The notes under the pieces are model-generated. The model saw only the letters and a program-made list of their open reading frames with translations. It ran no database searches and was not told the origin of the DNA. 64,000 nucleotides of DNA, taken from the NCBI RefSeq assembly GCF_000801315.1, contig NZ_CP010054.1, forward strand, positions 2,976,001 to 3,040,000, given 5' to 3'. Of the stretch, positions 24,066 to 33,158 are shown in pieces. Position 1 is the stretch's first letter. Each line of letters opens with the position of its first letter. Both the position numbers and the translations under genes were made by a program. The DNA comes from Hymenobacter sp. DG25B. GTDB lineage: Bacteria; Bacteroidota; Bacteroidia; Cytophagales; Hymenobacteraceae.

Positions 24066-25886
24066 ATGCCTGATTTTACTACTGTTTCCGCCCCTGTGCC
24101 ACAACCGGGCATGGGCGCTATTCCGCATGCCCACGGCACCACCTTTCGGGTGTGGGCACCCCACGCCGAAGCGGTTTCCGTGGTGGGCGACTTTAACGAT
24201 TGGAACCCCAAAAAACACTCCTTAACCACCGAGGAAGGCGGTTATTGGGCTATTGATGTGCCGGGTGTAGCCGTGGGTGCCGAATATAGATTCTGGCTGA
24301 AAACGCCCACCGGCGAGTTTACCCGCAACGACCCCTACGCCCGCGAGGTAACCCACTCCGCCGGCAACTCCGTGGTTCCCCACCTGGATTTTGATTGGGG
24401 CGACAACCACTTCGAGATGCCCGCCTGGAACACGCTGGTCATCTATGAGCTGCACGTGGGCACCTTCCATACCACCACCGAAGGCCAGCCCGGAACGTTT
24501 CTGGATGTAATTGAGCGGCTGGAATACCTGCGGGACCTGGGCATCAATGCCATTGAAATAATGCCGCCCACGGAGTTTCCCGGCGGCCGTTCTTGGGGCT
24601 ACAACCCCTCGCACCCCTTTGCGCTGGAAACAGACTACGGCGGCCCCCAGGCCTTTAAGGAGCTGGTGAAGCGCGCCCACGAGCACGGCATTGCCATTAT
24701 TCTGGATGTGGTGTACAACCACTTCGGCCCCGGCGACTTGGACCTTTGGCAGTTTGATGGCTGGCAGGAAAACGACGGCGGCGGCATCTACTTCTACAAC
24801 GACTGGCGCGCCGAAACGCCCTGGGGCCACAACCGCCCCGACTACGGCCGCCCCGAAGTGCGCCAGTACATTCGCGACAATGCCCTGATGTGGCTGGAGG
24901 ATTTCCGCGTAGATGGCCTCCGCTGCGACGCCATTGCCCACATCCGCAACGTGCACGGCGTAAACGACCCCAACTCCGACCTGCCCGATGGCTGGAGCCT
25001 GATGCGGTGGGTAAATGAGGAAATCCGGGAAAAGATGCCCTGGAAAATCACCATTGCTGAAGATTTATTGGGCAATGAGTACATCACCCGCGCTCCGGAG
25101 GAGGATGGCCAGGGCTTTTCGGCCCAGTGGGATGCCGGCTTTGTGTACCCCATCCGCGAAGCCCTCACCGCCTACTCCGATGATGACCGGGATATGGAAA
25201 CTGTAGCGGCCGCTATTAGCAACCGGTATAATGAAGATGCGTTTCAGCGGGTTATTTATACCGAGTCGCACGATGAGGTAGCCAACGGGAAGGCACGGGT
25301 GCCGGAGGAGATTATGCCCGGCGAAGCGCACACCTGGTTTCCCAAGAAGCGCGCCACCCTGGGTGCGGCGTTGGTATTCACCTCGCCGGGCGTGCCCATG
25401 ATTTTTCAGGGACAGGAGTTTCTGGCCGATGGCTTCTTCTCCGATGAACTGCCGCTGGACTGGCAGCGGGCCGAAGACATGCGCGGGCTGGTGCACCTGT
25501 ACCGTGACCTGATCCGGCTGCGGCGCAACCTGGAGGGCCACACGCGCGGCCTCACGGGCCAGCACCTCGAGGTTTTTCACATCAACAACGAAGATAAAAC
25601 GGTGGCTTTCAGGCGCTGGGCCGATGGCGACGGCGGCCCCGGCGACACCACCGTGGTTCTGTGCAACTTCGCCGACCGCGCCCAGGAGTCCTACACCATT
25701 GGGCTGCCCGCAGCGGGCCACTGGCGCGTGCGCTTCAACAGCGACTGGCAGGGCTACGACGAGGAGTTCGGCAACTTTGAAAGCCTGGATACGCTCACGG
25801 AAGAAGGCGAATACGACGGTTTTCCGCAGCACGCCAGCTTTGGTCTGGCTCCTTATTCCGTGCTGATTATCTCCCAGGAACCATAA
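24066..25886 (+). CDS. GH13 alpha-glucan branching enzyme (glgB-like)
   Basis: 606 residues. An N-terminal CBM48 module (about 18-100: TTFRVWAPHAEAVSVVGDFN) is followed by a GH13 barrel: DVVYNH (214-219), GLRCDAIAHI with nucleophile Asp288, acid/base Glu332 in ITIAEDL, and ESHDE with Asp403. A C-terminal beta-domain closes the protein. Length and CBM48 also fit a trehalohydrolase (TreZ), but the next gene encodes a glycogen synthase and no trehalose gene is present, so branching enzyme is preferred. The nucleophile motif RCD in place of the usual RLD/RMD is unusual. Confidence 0.8.
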   Translation: MPDFTTVSAPVPQPGMGAIPHAHGTTFRVWAPHAEAVSVVGDFNDWNPKKHSLTTEEGGYWAIDVPGVAVGAEYRFWLKTPTGEFTRNDPYAREVTHSAGNSVVPHLDFDWGDNHFEMPAWNTLVIYELHVGTFHTTTEGQPGTFLDVIERLEYLRDLGINAIEIMPPTEFPGGRSWGYNPSHPFALETDYGGPQAFKELVKRAHEHGIAIILDVVYNHFGPGDLDLWQFDGWQENDGGGIYFYNDWRAETPWGHNRPDYGRPEVRQYIRDNALMWLEDFRVDGLRCDAIAHIRNVHGVNDPNSDLPDGWSLMRWVNEEIREKMPWKITIAEDLLGNEYITRAPEEDGQGFSAQWDAGFVYPIREALTAYSDDDRDMETVAAAISNRYNEDAFQRVIYTESHDEVANGKARVPEEIMPGEAHTWFPKKRATLGAALVFTSPGVPMIFQGQEFLADGFFSDELPLDWQRAEDMRGLVHLYRDLIRLRRNLEGHTRGLTGQHLEVFHINNEDKTVAFRRWADGDGGPGDTTVVLCNFADRAQESYTIGLPAAGHWRVRFNSDWQGYDEEFGNFESLDTLTEEGEYDGFPQHASFGLAPYSVLIISQEP

Positions 25887-25931
25887 AAGGCAGGATACCT
25901 TCTCGCGCTTAGTGCTGCTGCTTTTTGGCAG

Positions 25932-25968
25932 AAAAATAGCCCACCGTTACGGTGGGGCCATTTTTTTT
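25932..25968 (+). terminator. Terminator-like hairpin between branching enzyme and glycogen synthase
   Basis: GCCCACCG / CGGTGGG(G)C stem, loop TTA, followed by CATTTTTTTT. It separates the two glycogen genes, so they probably have separate promoters or read-through. Confidence 0.8.
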
Positions 25969-26044
25969 CTGCTAATTCCAGTCTGAAGTACCCGTATCCC
26001 GCTTACCTTACGCTGCTCCCCCACCACCTTCTCCACCGTATTCT

Positions 26045-27879
26045 GTGCAAGTGCCTCATTCTACCCCCGATATCGTTGCGCCCGAAGCCCTGTTGGTTGA
26101 AGTAGCCTGGGAAGTCTGTAATCAGGTAGGCGGCATTTACACCGTAATTCGCTCCAAAGTACCCGCTACGGTGCAGGGCTGGCAGGACCGGTACTGCCTG
26201 CTGGGGCCTTATTTCCCGCAGCAGGCTCAGGCCGAGTTCGAGCCTTTATCGGAAACGCAGCTGGCCGCCGCCCGCGACCCGTTTGCCCGGGCCGTGCGCC
26301 GCATGCGCGCCGCCGGCTACGACGTGCAGTATGGCGTATGGCTGATTACGGGCCGCCCCCGGGCGGTGCTGCTCAACCCCTTCCAGGCCTATCCACGCCT
26401 GGGCGACATCAAGCGCGACCTGTGGGAGCACCACGGCATTCCAACGCCCGATAATGATGACCTGCTGCATCAGGTAGAAGCCTTTGGCCTGCTGGCCAAG
26501 GAGTATATCCAGGCCCTCACGGCCGAGGTGGAGGAGCAGAAAGTGGTGGTGCACTTTCATGAATGGATGACGGGCGTAGCCATTCCGGACCTGCGCCGGG
26601 AGCAAACGCCGGCCCACCTGCTCTTTACCACGCACGCTACCCTGCTGGGCCGCTACCTGGCCATGAACGACCCCAACTTCTACGACCACCTCATGCAGGT
26701 GAACTGGGAGGCGGAGGCGCGCAACTTCAACATTGAAACTGCCGTGCGCATTGAGCGGGCTGCCGCCCACGGCGCCCACGTTTTCACCACGGTGAGCGAG
26801 CTGACCGTGCGGGAGTGCATCTACCTGCTGGACCGCATTCCGGACGCGGTACTACCCAACGGCCTCAACATTGAGCGGTTTGTGGCCCTGCACGAGTTCC
26901 AGAACCTGCACCAGCAGTACAAAGCCAAGATTCACGAGTTCGTGATGGCGCACTTCTTTCAGAGCTATTCGTTTGACCTCGATAACACACTCTACCTCTT
27001 CACCTCGGGGCGTTACGAGTACCACAACAAGGGCTTTGATTTAACCCTGGAAGCCCTGGCCCGCCTCAACCACCGCATTCAGGAAAGCGGGATAGATGGG
27101 CAGGTGGTAATGTTCTTTATCACCAAGCGGCCTTTCCACAGCATTAATCCGCAGGTGCTGCAAAGCCGGGCTATTCTGAACGAGGTGCGCGAAACCTGTC
27201 AGGCCATTGAGCAGCAAGTGGGCGAGCGGATGTTCTACGCCGCCGCCGCCAGCACCGACCACCGCCTGCCCGACCTCACCGCCATGGTGGATGACTACTG
27301 GAAGCTGCGCTACCGCCGCACCCTGCAAAGCTGGAAAACCACCAGCCTGCCCCCGGTCATCACCCATAACCTGATAGACGACCACAACGACGATATTCTG
27401 GACTTTGTGCGGCGCGCCAACCTGGTGAATAACCGCCACGACCGGGTGAAAATCGTGTATCATCCGGATTTCGTGTCGCCTACCTCGCCCCTGTTTGGCA
27501 TGGAGTACGGACAGTTTGTGCGCGGCTGCCACCTGGGCATTTTCCCCAGCTACTACGAGCCCTGGGGCTATACCCCCTTGAGTGTGTGGCCCGCGGCGTA
27601 CCGGCCATCACCAGCGACCTTTCCGGCTTTGGCGACTACGTGATGCAAAACGTGCCCGATAACGAGGACAAAGGCATTTATGTGATTGAGCGCAAGGAGC
27701 GCAGCTTTGATGAGGCCGCCGAGCAGCTAACCTCCGTGCTCTGGGATTTTGTGCTGCAAAGCCGCCGGGAGCGGATTATGCAGCGCAACAAGGTGGAAAG
27801 CTCCTCCGAGATGTTTGACTGGAAATACCTGCGCGTGTACTACGACCGTGCCTACGAGCTGGCCCTGGAACGCAGCTAG
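26045..27879 (+). pseudogene. GT3-family glycogen synthase interrupted by a one-base frameshift
   Basis: Glycosyltransferase family 3 (the eukaryotic-type glycogen synthase found in Bacteroidota), which extends alpha-1,4-glucan from a nucleotide sugar. The first frame runs 26045-27643 from a GTG start (LLVEVAWEVCNQVGGIYTVI is the GT3 N-terminus) and reads FPSYYEPWGYTPL before going out of register. The second frame (to 27879) restores RGVPAITSDLSGFGDYV and the normal C-terminus ending in YDRAYELALERS. The break lies at a run of five C (27573-27577); a sixth C would restore ...YTPLECVARGVP. Everything else is intact, including the nucleotide-sugar and acceptor regions. Possible causes: a recent deletion, an assembly error, or -1 slippage by the ribosome. 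Confidence 0.88.
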
Positions 27880-27991
27880 GCCACCCGCTACAGGGTCTCA
27901 ATGCACTTATCCTGCCTGCAATACCCGGCAGGCCCACGCGGGCAGCGGCCTGGCGGCAGGTGCTAACCGCCGCCTGTTCCGATAGCGCAAC

Positions 27992-28030
27992 AAAAAGGGC
28001 TGGCTGTGTAAGCACGGCCAGCCTTTTTTG
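27992..28030. terminator. Bidirectional terminator
   Basis: A-run, GGCTGGC-TGTG / CACG-GCCAGCC stem, T-run. It lies between the glycogen synthase (+) and the fasciclin gene (-). The rest of 27880-28049 shows no gene. Confidence 0.88.
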
Positions 28031-28049
28031 TAAAGCAGAACTACCGGCC

Positions 28050-29078
28050 TTAAGGTTGAATAACCTGATCGATAACATGAACCACTCCGTTGGTAGTCAG
28101 TATATTGGCCATAGCCACGTTGGCAGCGGCACCGCTACCGCCTTTCAGAGTATAGCCGCCGCCCGCTGACGCTACAGTAATGTTGCCGCCCAGGGTGGAA
28201 ACAGTACCGGGCGCTAAGTCAGAGGAAAATACCCGGCCCGAGCCCACCACATGCAGGCTCAGAATGGCAAGCAGATCCGCATCGGAAACTGCACTTAGCG
28301 GCGTGGAGCCCAGCAGGGCCCGGAAGGCAGCATCGGTGGGGGCAAATACGGTTACGTTGGCACTGGGGTCGGCGGCAGCGGTGAGAACCGCTGCGGCGGC
28401 AGGGCGCTCCAAAGCCTGCAAGAGATACGTAAACTCCGGCGTGGCAGCGCTGGCACTGGTAGTTACCAGCTGCGCAATGGTCTGCGTGGGCGGCATCAGT
28501 ACGTTGTTGATGGCGTGAATGGTGCCGTTGCTGGCACTTATATCGGGCATCGTTACCTGCGTGCTGCCATTAAGAAATACCCCCGCGCTACTCTTGCTCA
28601 GGTACAGGGTATTGTCGTTGGTGGAAGTGCCGCCCACCATGCTGGCCGGGCGGGCAGTAGTGGCGCTGCTGGCGCCGGCGGCAATATCAGCGGCCTTAAT
28701 ATTGGCGCCCACCACGTGGTAGAGCAGAATACCCCGCAGCTGGCTGATTTGGGCGGCATCCGTAATAGCCGAGATGCTGGCGGCGCTGTTGAAAGGCGGC
28801 GCCAGTTTGGCAAACGCCGCATTAGTAGGCGCAAACACCGTGAAAGGCCCCGCCCCGCTCAGCGTTGTAGCCAGGTCGGCCTTGACGACAGCTGCCACCA
28901 GGGTGCTGAAGTCGGCATTGCTTTGCGCCACCTGCACAATGTTCTGCGAGGGAGCGGCGGGCGCATCGTCGTCATCGTCGTTGCAGGCGCTCAGGCTTAG
29001 GCTAAGCGCACCGCATAACCCCAGAATGAGCAAGCGCAAAGGCGCCCAGGATCGGAAGGAGAAGGATGATTTGCGCAT
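28050..29078 (-). CDS. Lipoprotein with two fasciclin (FAS1) domains
   Basis: 342 residues from the ATG at 29078, preceded by an A-rich tract as is usual in Bacteroidota; an in-frame ATG at 29105 is the alternative. The lipobox LSAC lies near residue 32 and is followed by a run of five Asp, the acidic signal that often sends Bacteroidota lipoproteins to the cell surface. FAS1 domain 1 is about 50-190 and domain 2 about 195-340, each with TVFAPTDAAF-type and HVVG motifs. FAS1 proteins mediate adhesion or matrix contact. The stop is close to a terminator. Confidence 0.9.
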   Translation of the reverse strand: MRKSSFSFRSWAPLRLLILGLCGALSLSLSACNDDDDDAPAAPSQNIVQVAQSNADFSTLVAAVVKADLATTLSGAGPFTVFAPTNAAFAKLAPPFNSAASISAITDAAQISQLRGILLYHVVGANIKAADIAAGASSATTARPASMVGGTSTNDNTLYLSKSSAGVFLNGSTQVTMPDISASNGTIHAINNVLMPPTQTIAQLVTTSASAATPEFTYLLQALERPAAAAVLTAAADPSANVTVFAPTDAAFRALLGSTPLSAVSDADLLAILSLHVVGSGRVFSSDLAPGTVSTLGGNITVASAGGGYTLKGGSGAAANVAMANILTTNGVVHVIDQVIQP

Positions 29079-29227
29079 TTTGTTTAACTTTTTATGGTTG
29101 AACATTAAACAATCGTAATACTATTGCGTATGCCCACTTGTTAAAGGCAAGCTGATATTTTTTCGAAAATGCCATCATCTTGTACTTTGGTGGTATCTTT
29201 CAGCTTCCTGCCAGCCCGCTTTTCCGC

Positions 29228-30070
29228 ATGCCTGCCTGCCCTCGTTTTTCTAAGGTTTCGATGCTCTGTGCAGCTTTTTTGCTGGGCCAGGTGGCGCTGG
29301 GCAACGACTTTTGGCTGCGCCCCGGTCAATACCATGTTTCGCCGGGCGCTACGGTGTATGTGCACCGGCTCATGGGCCAGCAGTTTAAGGGCGAGCGGTG
29401 GACCGGCAATAGCCAGCGGGTGGCGCAGCTGCTGCACTACGCCCCCAACGATACCGTAGACCTCACGCAGGTGGCTACCCAGCAGGACACGCTGCAAACC
29501 ACCCTGGCGCTGAATGAGGCGGGCACCCACCTTATCGGCTTCACCAGCACGGAAGCCAGCCTGACTCAGACGGCCTCCGATTTCAACACCTACCTGAAAG
29601 CCGAAGGTCTGGACCAGGTGCTGCTGACGCGGCAACGCCGCAAGCAGCTGGACAAGCCGGCCCGGGAAGCGTACCGCCGCTGCGCCAAAACCCTGGTGCA
29701 GGTGGGTACGGCCACCGCCGGCTCTTTTAATGCGGTGCTGGGCCAGGCCCTGGAATTAGTACCCGAGCAAAACCCCTATGCCCTGCGCCCCGGCACTTCT
29801 ATTACGGTGCGGGTGCTGGAAAACGGTCAGCCCGCCCGCGGCCAGCTGGTGCATATCTGGCTGAAAGCCGGGGCGGCCAATCAGCCGGCCACCGTGCAGA
29901 ATGTATATACCTCCGGGGAGGGCCGCGTGCTGGTGCGGCTGCCCCCTACGCCGGTAGAAGTATTGCTAACGACCGTGCGCATGCACCCGCATCCGAACGC
30001 CAAAACGGCCGATTGGCAAAGTGCCTGGGCCAGCCTTACCTTCGGACTGGGGAAGTCAGGCCGCCGGTGA
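29228..30070 (+). CDS. DUF4198-like secreted protein
   Basis: 280 residues from the ATG at 29228; the frame extends upstream only to a TTG. An alternative ATG is at 29261. The signal peptide ends near QVALGNDFW, and the mature protein starts NDFWLRPGQYHVSPGATVYV, the signature of DUF4198 proteins, which are linked to nickel/cobalt or TonB-receptor transport in other bacteria. It then runs into an immunoglobulin-like domain (GTSITVRVLENGQPARGQLV ... TSGEGRVLVRLP). No metal transporter is adjacent, so the role is open. Confidence 0.78.
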   Translation: MPACPRFSKVSMLCAAFLLGQVALGNDFWLRPGQYHVSPGATVYVHRLMGQQFKGERWTGNSQRVAQLLHYAPNDTVDLTQVATQQDTLQTTLALNEAGTHLIGFTSTEASLTQTASDFNTYLKAEGLDQVLLTRQRRKQLDKPAREAYRRCAKTLVQVGTATAGSFNAVLGQALELVPEQNPYALRPGTSITVRVLENGQPARGQLVHIWLKAGAANQPATVQNVYTSGEGRVLVRLPPTPVEVLLTTVRMHPHPNAKTADWQSAWASLTFGLGKSGRR

Positions 30071-30101
30071 TCCGGCCGCTTTATACAACCATTTTTTTTA
30101 C

Positions 30102-30109
30102 TACCTTCG
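30102..30109 (+). promoter_or_regulatory. -7-like box TACCTTCG of the STAS gene
   Basis: One mismatch to TAnnTTTG, 32 bp before the ATG at 30142. Confidence 0.35.
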
Positions 30110-30141
30110 CAACTCCCGTAACCACCGAATTTCCCGACGGC

Positions 30142-30516
30142 ATGAAGTACACGATTGATAAAAAAGAAACTTACACAATCATCACGATTGATGAGAAGAA
30201 GCTCGACACCACCGTTGCGCCTGACCTGAAATCGGAGTTTGTGAAACTGAATGCCGAGGGGATCAACAATCTGATCCTGGACCTCACCAACGTGAAGTAC
30301 ACGGACTCCTCGGGCCTGAGCTCTATCCTGATTGCCAACCGCTTGTGCAACTCCACCGGCGGCTTGCTGGTTCTCACCGGCCTGCAGGACCACGTGATGA
30401 AGCTCATCACCATCAGCAAACTGGAATCGGTGCTGAATATTCTGCCCACGGTGGAAGAAGGCATTGACCGCATTTTTCTGCACGCCATTGAGCGTGACCT
30501 GACGAGCAAAGAATAG
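30142..30516 (+). CDS. STAS-domain anti-sigma-factor antagonist
   Basis: 124 residues, a single STAS domain. The ATG at 30142 begins MKYTIDKKETYTIITIDEKK; the upstream extension lies within the previous gene's end. The phosphorylatable serine is in YTDSSGLSSIL (Ser56, preceded by Asp55), so the SpoIIAA/RsbV switch is intact. In partner switching the unphosphorylated protein would bind an anti-sigma kinase; no RsbW-like kinase is nearby. A palindromic repeat follows, then RNase Z. Confidence 0.88.
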   Translation: MKYTIDKKETYTIITIDEKKLDTTVAPDLKSEFVKLNAEGINNLILDLTNVKYTDSSGLSSILIANRLCNSTGGLLVLTGLQDHVMKLITISKLESVLNILPTVEEGIDRIFLHAIERDLTSKE

Positions 30517-30540
30517 CTTTTTGAAAGCCATTGGCTGTTG

Positions 30541-30586
30541 GCTGTTAGCTGTTAGTTTTCCGGACTAATAGCTACCGGCTAACAGC
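30541..30586. repeat. Palindromic repeat, GCTGTTAGC family
   Basis: Outer arms GCTGTTAGC (30541-30549) / GCTAACAGC (30578-30586), with inner TTAG/CTAA pairings and a T-run after the right arm, so it may double as the STAS terminator. A related degenerate block (GCTAGCAGCC, GGCTGATAGCC) lies at about 30643-30668, just before RNase Z. Confidence 0.6.
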
Positions 30587-30677
30587 TTTTTCTTTTGCCG
30601 GTATTACCGAATCTGCCCATTGGATTTTCTCACCTAAAAAAAGCTAGCAGCCTCCGGCTGATAGCCAGTAGCTGATT

Positions 30678-31613
30678 TTGGAGTTTGAGCTAAGAATACT
30701 AGGCAGTGGTTCGGCCACGCCGGTTCCCAACCGTCATCACACGGCCCAGGTACTGACCGTGGGCAACATGCTGTATCTGCTGGACTGCGGCGAGGGTACG
30801 CAGCGACGGCTGCTGGAGCACAAAATCAGCCCCCACCGCCTCCGGGTCATCTTTATCAGCCACCTGCACGGCGACCATTTTTTTGGCTTGTTTGGTTTGC
30901 TGGGCACCATGCACCTGCAGGGCCGCACCGAGCCGTTGCGCCTGTTTGGACCCGCCGGCCTGGATGAGGTCCTGACCACGCAGTTTCGCCACTCCGGCAC
31001 TGAGCTGGGCTTTGACCTGGAATACACGCTGGTAGACCCTACCCAGCATCTGCTGGTGTATGAGGATCGCAACGTAACGGTGCATACCATGCCCATGCAC
31101 CACCGCATTCCGTGTTGCGGCTACCTGTTCCGGGAGCAGCCGCGCCGCCGCTCTTTGGTGCGGGAGCTGCTGCCCGCCGGCCTCACGCCAGCCCAGCTGC
31201 ACCAGCTTTCCCAGGGTGAAGACGTGCTGGATGAAGCCAACGGGGCCGTGCTGGTGCGCCACGCCGAGGTGGCCGGCCCGCCCAAACATGCCCGCAGCTA
31301 CGCCTTCTGCTCCGATACCGTATTTACCCCTTCCATGGCTGAGATGGTGCACAAAGTGGATATTCTGTACCACGAAGCCACCTTTCTGGAAGACCTGAAG
31401 GAGCGGGCCGCCGTTACGCTGCACTCCACCGCCCGCCAGGCCGGCGAGCTGGCTCGCATAGCGGAGGTGGGGCAGTTGCTCATCGGGCACTTCTCCTCTC
31501 GCTACCGCGACCTGGAGCCCCTGCTGCGCGAAGCCCGCACGGAGTTTTCCAACACGCAGCTGGCCCTGGAAGGCACCATTGTAAGTGTGCCCACCACCGC
31601 TATTCTGGCTTAA
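30678..31613 (+). CDS. rnz: RNase Z (tRNA 3'-processing endonuclease)
   Basis: 311 residues, family-typical. It cuts the 3' trailer from tRNA precursors. The metallo-beta-lactamase motif SHLHGDH (61-67) gives the HxHxDH zinc site. Other markers are GSGSATPVPNRHHTAQ at the N-terminus, DCGEGTQRRLLEHKI, and later SDTVF, YHEATF, HSTARQAGELA and LIGHFSSRY. No ATG fits: the only start consistent with the conserved N-terminus (EFELRILGSG) is TTG at 30678. Confidence 0.94.
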   Translation: MEFELRILGSGSATPVPNRHHTAQVLTVGNMLYLLDCGEGTQRRLLEHKISPHRLRVIFISHLHGDHFFGLFGLLGTMHLQGRTEPLRLFGPAGLDEVLTTQFRHSGTELGFDLEYTLVDPTQHLLVYEDRNVTVHTMPMHHRIPCCGYLFREQPRRRSLVRELLPAGLTPAQLHQLSQGEDVLDEANGAVLVRHAEVAGPPKHARSYAFCSDTVFTPSMAEMVHKVDILYHEATFLEDLKERAAVTLHSTARQAGELARIAEVGQLLIGHFSSRYRDLEPLLREARTEFSNTQLALEGTIVSVPTTAILA

Positions 31614-31620
31614 CAATCTG

Positions 31621-31692
31621 GTGTTATTCCGGGCAGATCAGAGAATCCGGGTAACACATAGCCCGATTCCCTGTTCTGCTCGGAATCACACC
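31621..31692. repeat. Palindromic element, ATTCCGAGCAGA family, before the VUT transporter
   Basis: Imperfect ~30-bp inverted repeat: left arm 31621-31651 (GTGTTATTCCGGGCAGA ... GAATCCGGG), right arm 31661-31692 (CCCGATTCC ... TCTGCTCGGAATCACAC), with about 10 bp between. Its core resembles the element at 1472-1566 in layout (T-C-A-T-xC-C-x-G-A-G-C). Confidence 0.75.
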
Positions 31693-31707
31693 TTAACCCA
31701 ACTGCCT

Positions 31708-32475
31708 ATGTTGCCTGTTTCCTCCTTTGCCCGCAAAAAACAGCAGCTGTATCTGGTTCTGAGCGGCATTTTTGTGGTGAATGCGCTGCTGGCAGAAATT
31801 ATTGGGGTAAAGATTTTTTCGGCTAATGCCCTGCTGGGCATCCCCGCCGCCATTCCTGGCGACCTGACGGCCGGCGTGCTCATCTGGCCCGCGGTGTTCA
31901 TCACCACCGACATCATTAATGAATACTTTGGGCGGGAAGGCGTGCTGCGCGTCAGCTTTCTCACGGTGGCGCTTATCCTGTATGCCTTCCTCATTATTCT
32001 GCTAACCACGCACCTGCCCCCGGCGGCATTCTGGCTGGATGTGAATAAGGTGGATGCGCAGGGCCGCCCTTTCAATATTAATTTTGCCTACCAGAGCATA
32101 TTCCGGCAGGGCCTGGGCATCATCACGGGCTCCATCATTGCCTTTCTGATTGGCCAGGTACTGGATGCCACTGTATTTCAGGCCCTGCGCCGTATTACGG
32201 GCAGCCGCATGGTGTGGCTGCGCGCTACCGGCTCCACGCTGGTTTCGCAGCTGGTGGATTCGTTTGTGGTGCTGTTTGTGGCGTTCTACCTGTTCGGCAA
32301 CTGGTCTTTTGCGCAGGTGCTGCGGGTGGCAAACACCAATTACTGGTATAAATTCGCGGCGGCGGTTCTGCTTACCCCGCTGTTGTACCTGGCCCACTTC
32401 CTGATTGACCGGTACCTGGGCCAGGAAGAAACCACCGAGCTGCAACAGGAAGCCGCGGCTAATGTGAGTGTGTAA
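31708..32475 (+). CDS. VUT-family queuosine precursor transporter (YhhQ-like)
   Basis: 255 residues from the ATG at 31708. Six or seven transmembrane helices include VLSGIFVVNALLAEIIGVKIF, FITTDIINEYFGREGVLRVSF (the DxxNExxG motif typical of VUT/YhhQ proteins), GLGIITGSIIAFLIGQVLD and TLVSQLVDSFVVLFVAFYLFG. These proteins import preQ0/preQ1 for tRNA queuosine. The upstream hairpin is a dispersed repeat and does not look like a preQ1 riboswitch. RNase Z and trpS nearby give a loose tRNA-related setting. Confidence 0.87.
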   Translation: MLPVSSFARKKQQLYLVLSGIFVVNALLAEIIGVKIFSANALLGIPAAIPGDLTAGVLIWPAVFITTDIINEYFGREGVLRVSFLTVALILYAFLIILLTTHLPPAAFWLDVNKVDAQGRPFNINFAYQSIFRQGLGIITGSIIAFLIGQVLDATVFQALRRITGSRMVWLRATGSTLVSQLVDSFVVLFVAFYLFGNWSFAQVLRVANTNYWYKFAAAVLLTPLLYLAHFLIDRYLGQEETTELQQEAAANVSV

Positions 32476-32512
32476 CAACTCTTAAGTCAAGGGTTCTTTT
32501 CTGTTATTCCGA

Positions 32513-33142
32513 ATGCGTATAGGTATACTTTCATCTCTGCTTGCTCTATTCCTACCCCAGTTGGTAGTGGCCCAGTTTAATTCCTTTAAGGCCGGATCCT
32601 ACATCCTGGATAAAAGCCGGCAGACACGGCATGATGCACAGTTGAAGCTGAAGAGCGACAAGCTCCTGGTTGCGAAAGACGCCAATGGGGAAACCCTCAA
32701 ACTGACGCCGAAAGACATCTACAGCTTCCGGATTGAGCAACAGCGGTACAGGACAGCCAGCGGCTTTGAAATAAAGTCCGGGTTTTCAGGGGAGATTATA
32801 GATGAGGTTTTCGTGACTCTGCTGGATAGCGGGAAGGTGCTGCTGATGCGCTACGATTACATTTCCGGCTCGGCTATGCGCGTGGGAGCCGGGGGCGCTA
32901 TGATGGGCGGTGGCGGCTTTCCGCAGGAAGTATACCTGATCCGGGGTGCCAAGAGCTATAGCACACCTGCCGTAGTCAGTGGCGGCAACTCCGCTAAAGC
33001 GAAAGCTGCCCTTCAGGCTACCTTGAGCCCCTATGTTGCGCAACGGCCAGATTTGGCCAAACTGCTGGCCGATGGCCAAATTTACGAAGGCAACCTGTTT
33101 GCCTTTATTCGTGCTCTTAATACGGGCCTCTCCTTTAAGTAG
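32513..33142 (+). CDS. Secreted protein of unknown function
   Basis: 209 residues with signal peptide MRIGILSSLLALFLPQLVVAQ. The mature N-terminus SFKAGSYILDKSRQTRHDAQLKL with ETLKLTPKDIYSFRI is a pattern seen in exported Bacteroidota proteins that read out transcribed 'plasticity' of the envelope, but I know no function. A glycine/methionine-rich patch (GAGGAMMGGGGFPQEVYLI) lies in the middle. trpS starts 16 bp after its stop. Confidence 0.65.
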   Translation: MRIGILSSLLALFLPQLVVAQFNSFKAGSYILDKSRQTRHDAQLKLKSDKLLVAKDANGETLKLTPKDIYSFRIEQQRYRTASGFEIKSGFSGEIIDEVFVTLLDSGKVLLMRYDYISGSAMRVGAGGAMMGGGGFPQEVYLIRGAKSYSTPAVVSGGNSAKAKAALQATLSPYVAQRPDLAKLLADGQIYEGNLFAFIRALNTGLSFK

Positions 33143-33158
33143 TCGTTTCCCTTTTCAT

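Noticed and set aside
27571..27585. Canonical programmed -1 frameshift heptamer in the glycogen synthase gene
   Set aside because: The site TACCCCCTTG does not fit X-XXY-YYZ and no clear downstream pseudoknot was seen. Slippage on the C-run is possible but not the default reading.
31621..31692. preQ1 riboswitch before the queuosine precursor transporter
   Set aside because: The structure is a long symmetrical inverted repeat of the dispersed type. I do not see the small H-type pseudoknot with the conserved A-rich tail of preQ1 switches.
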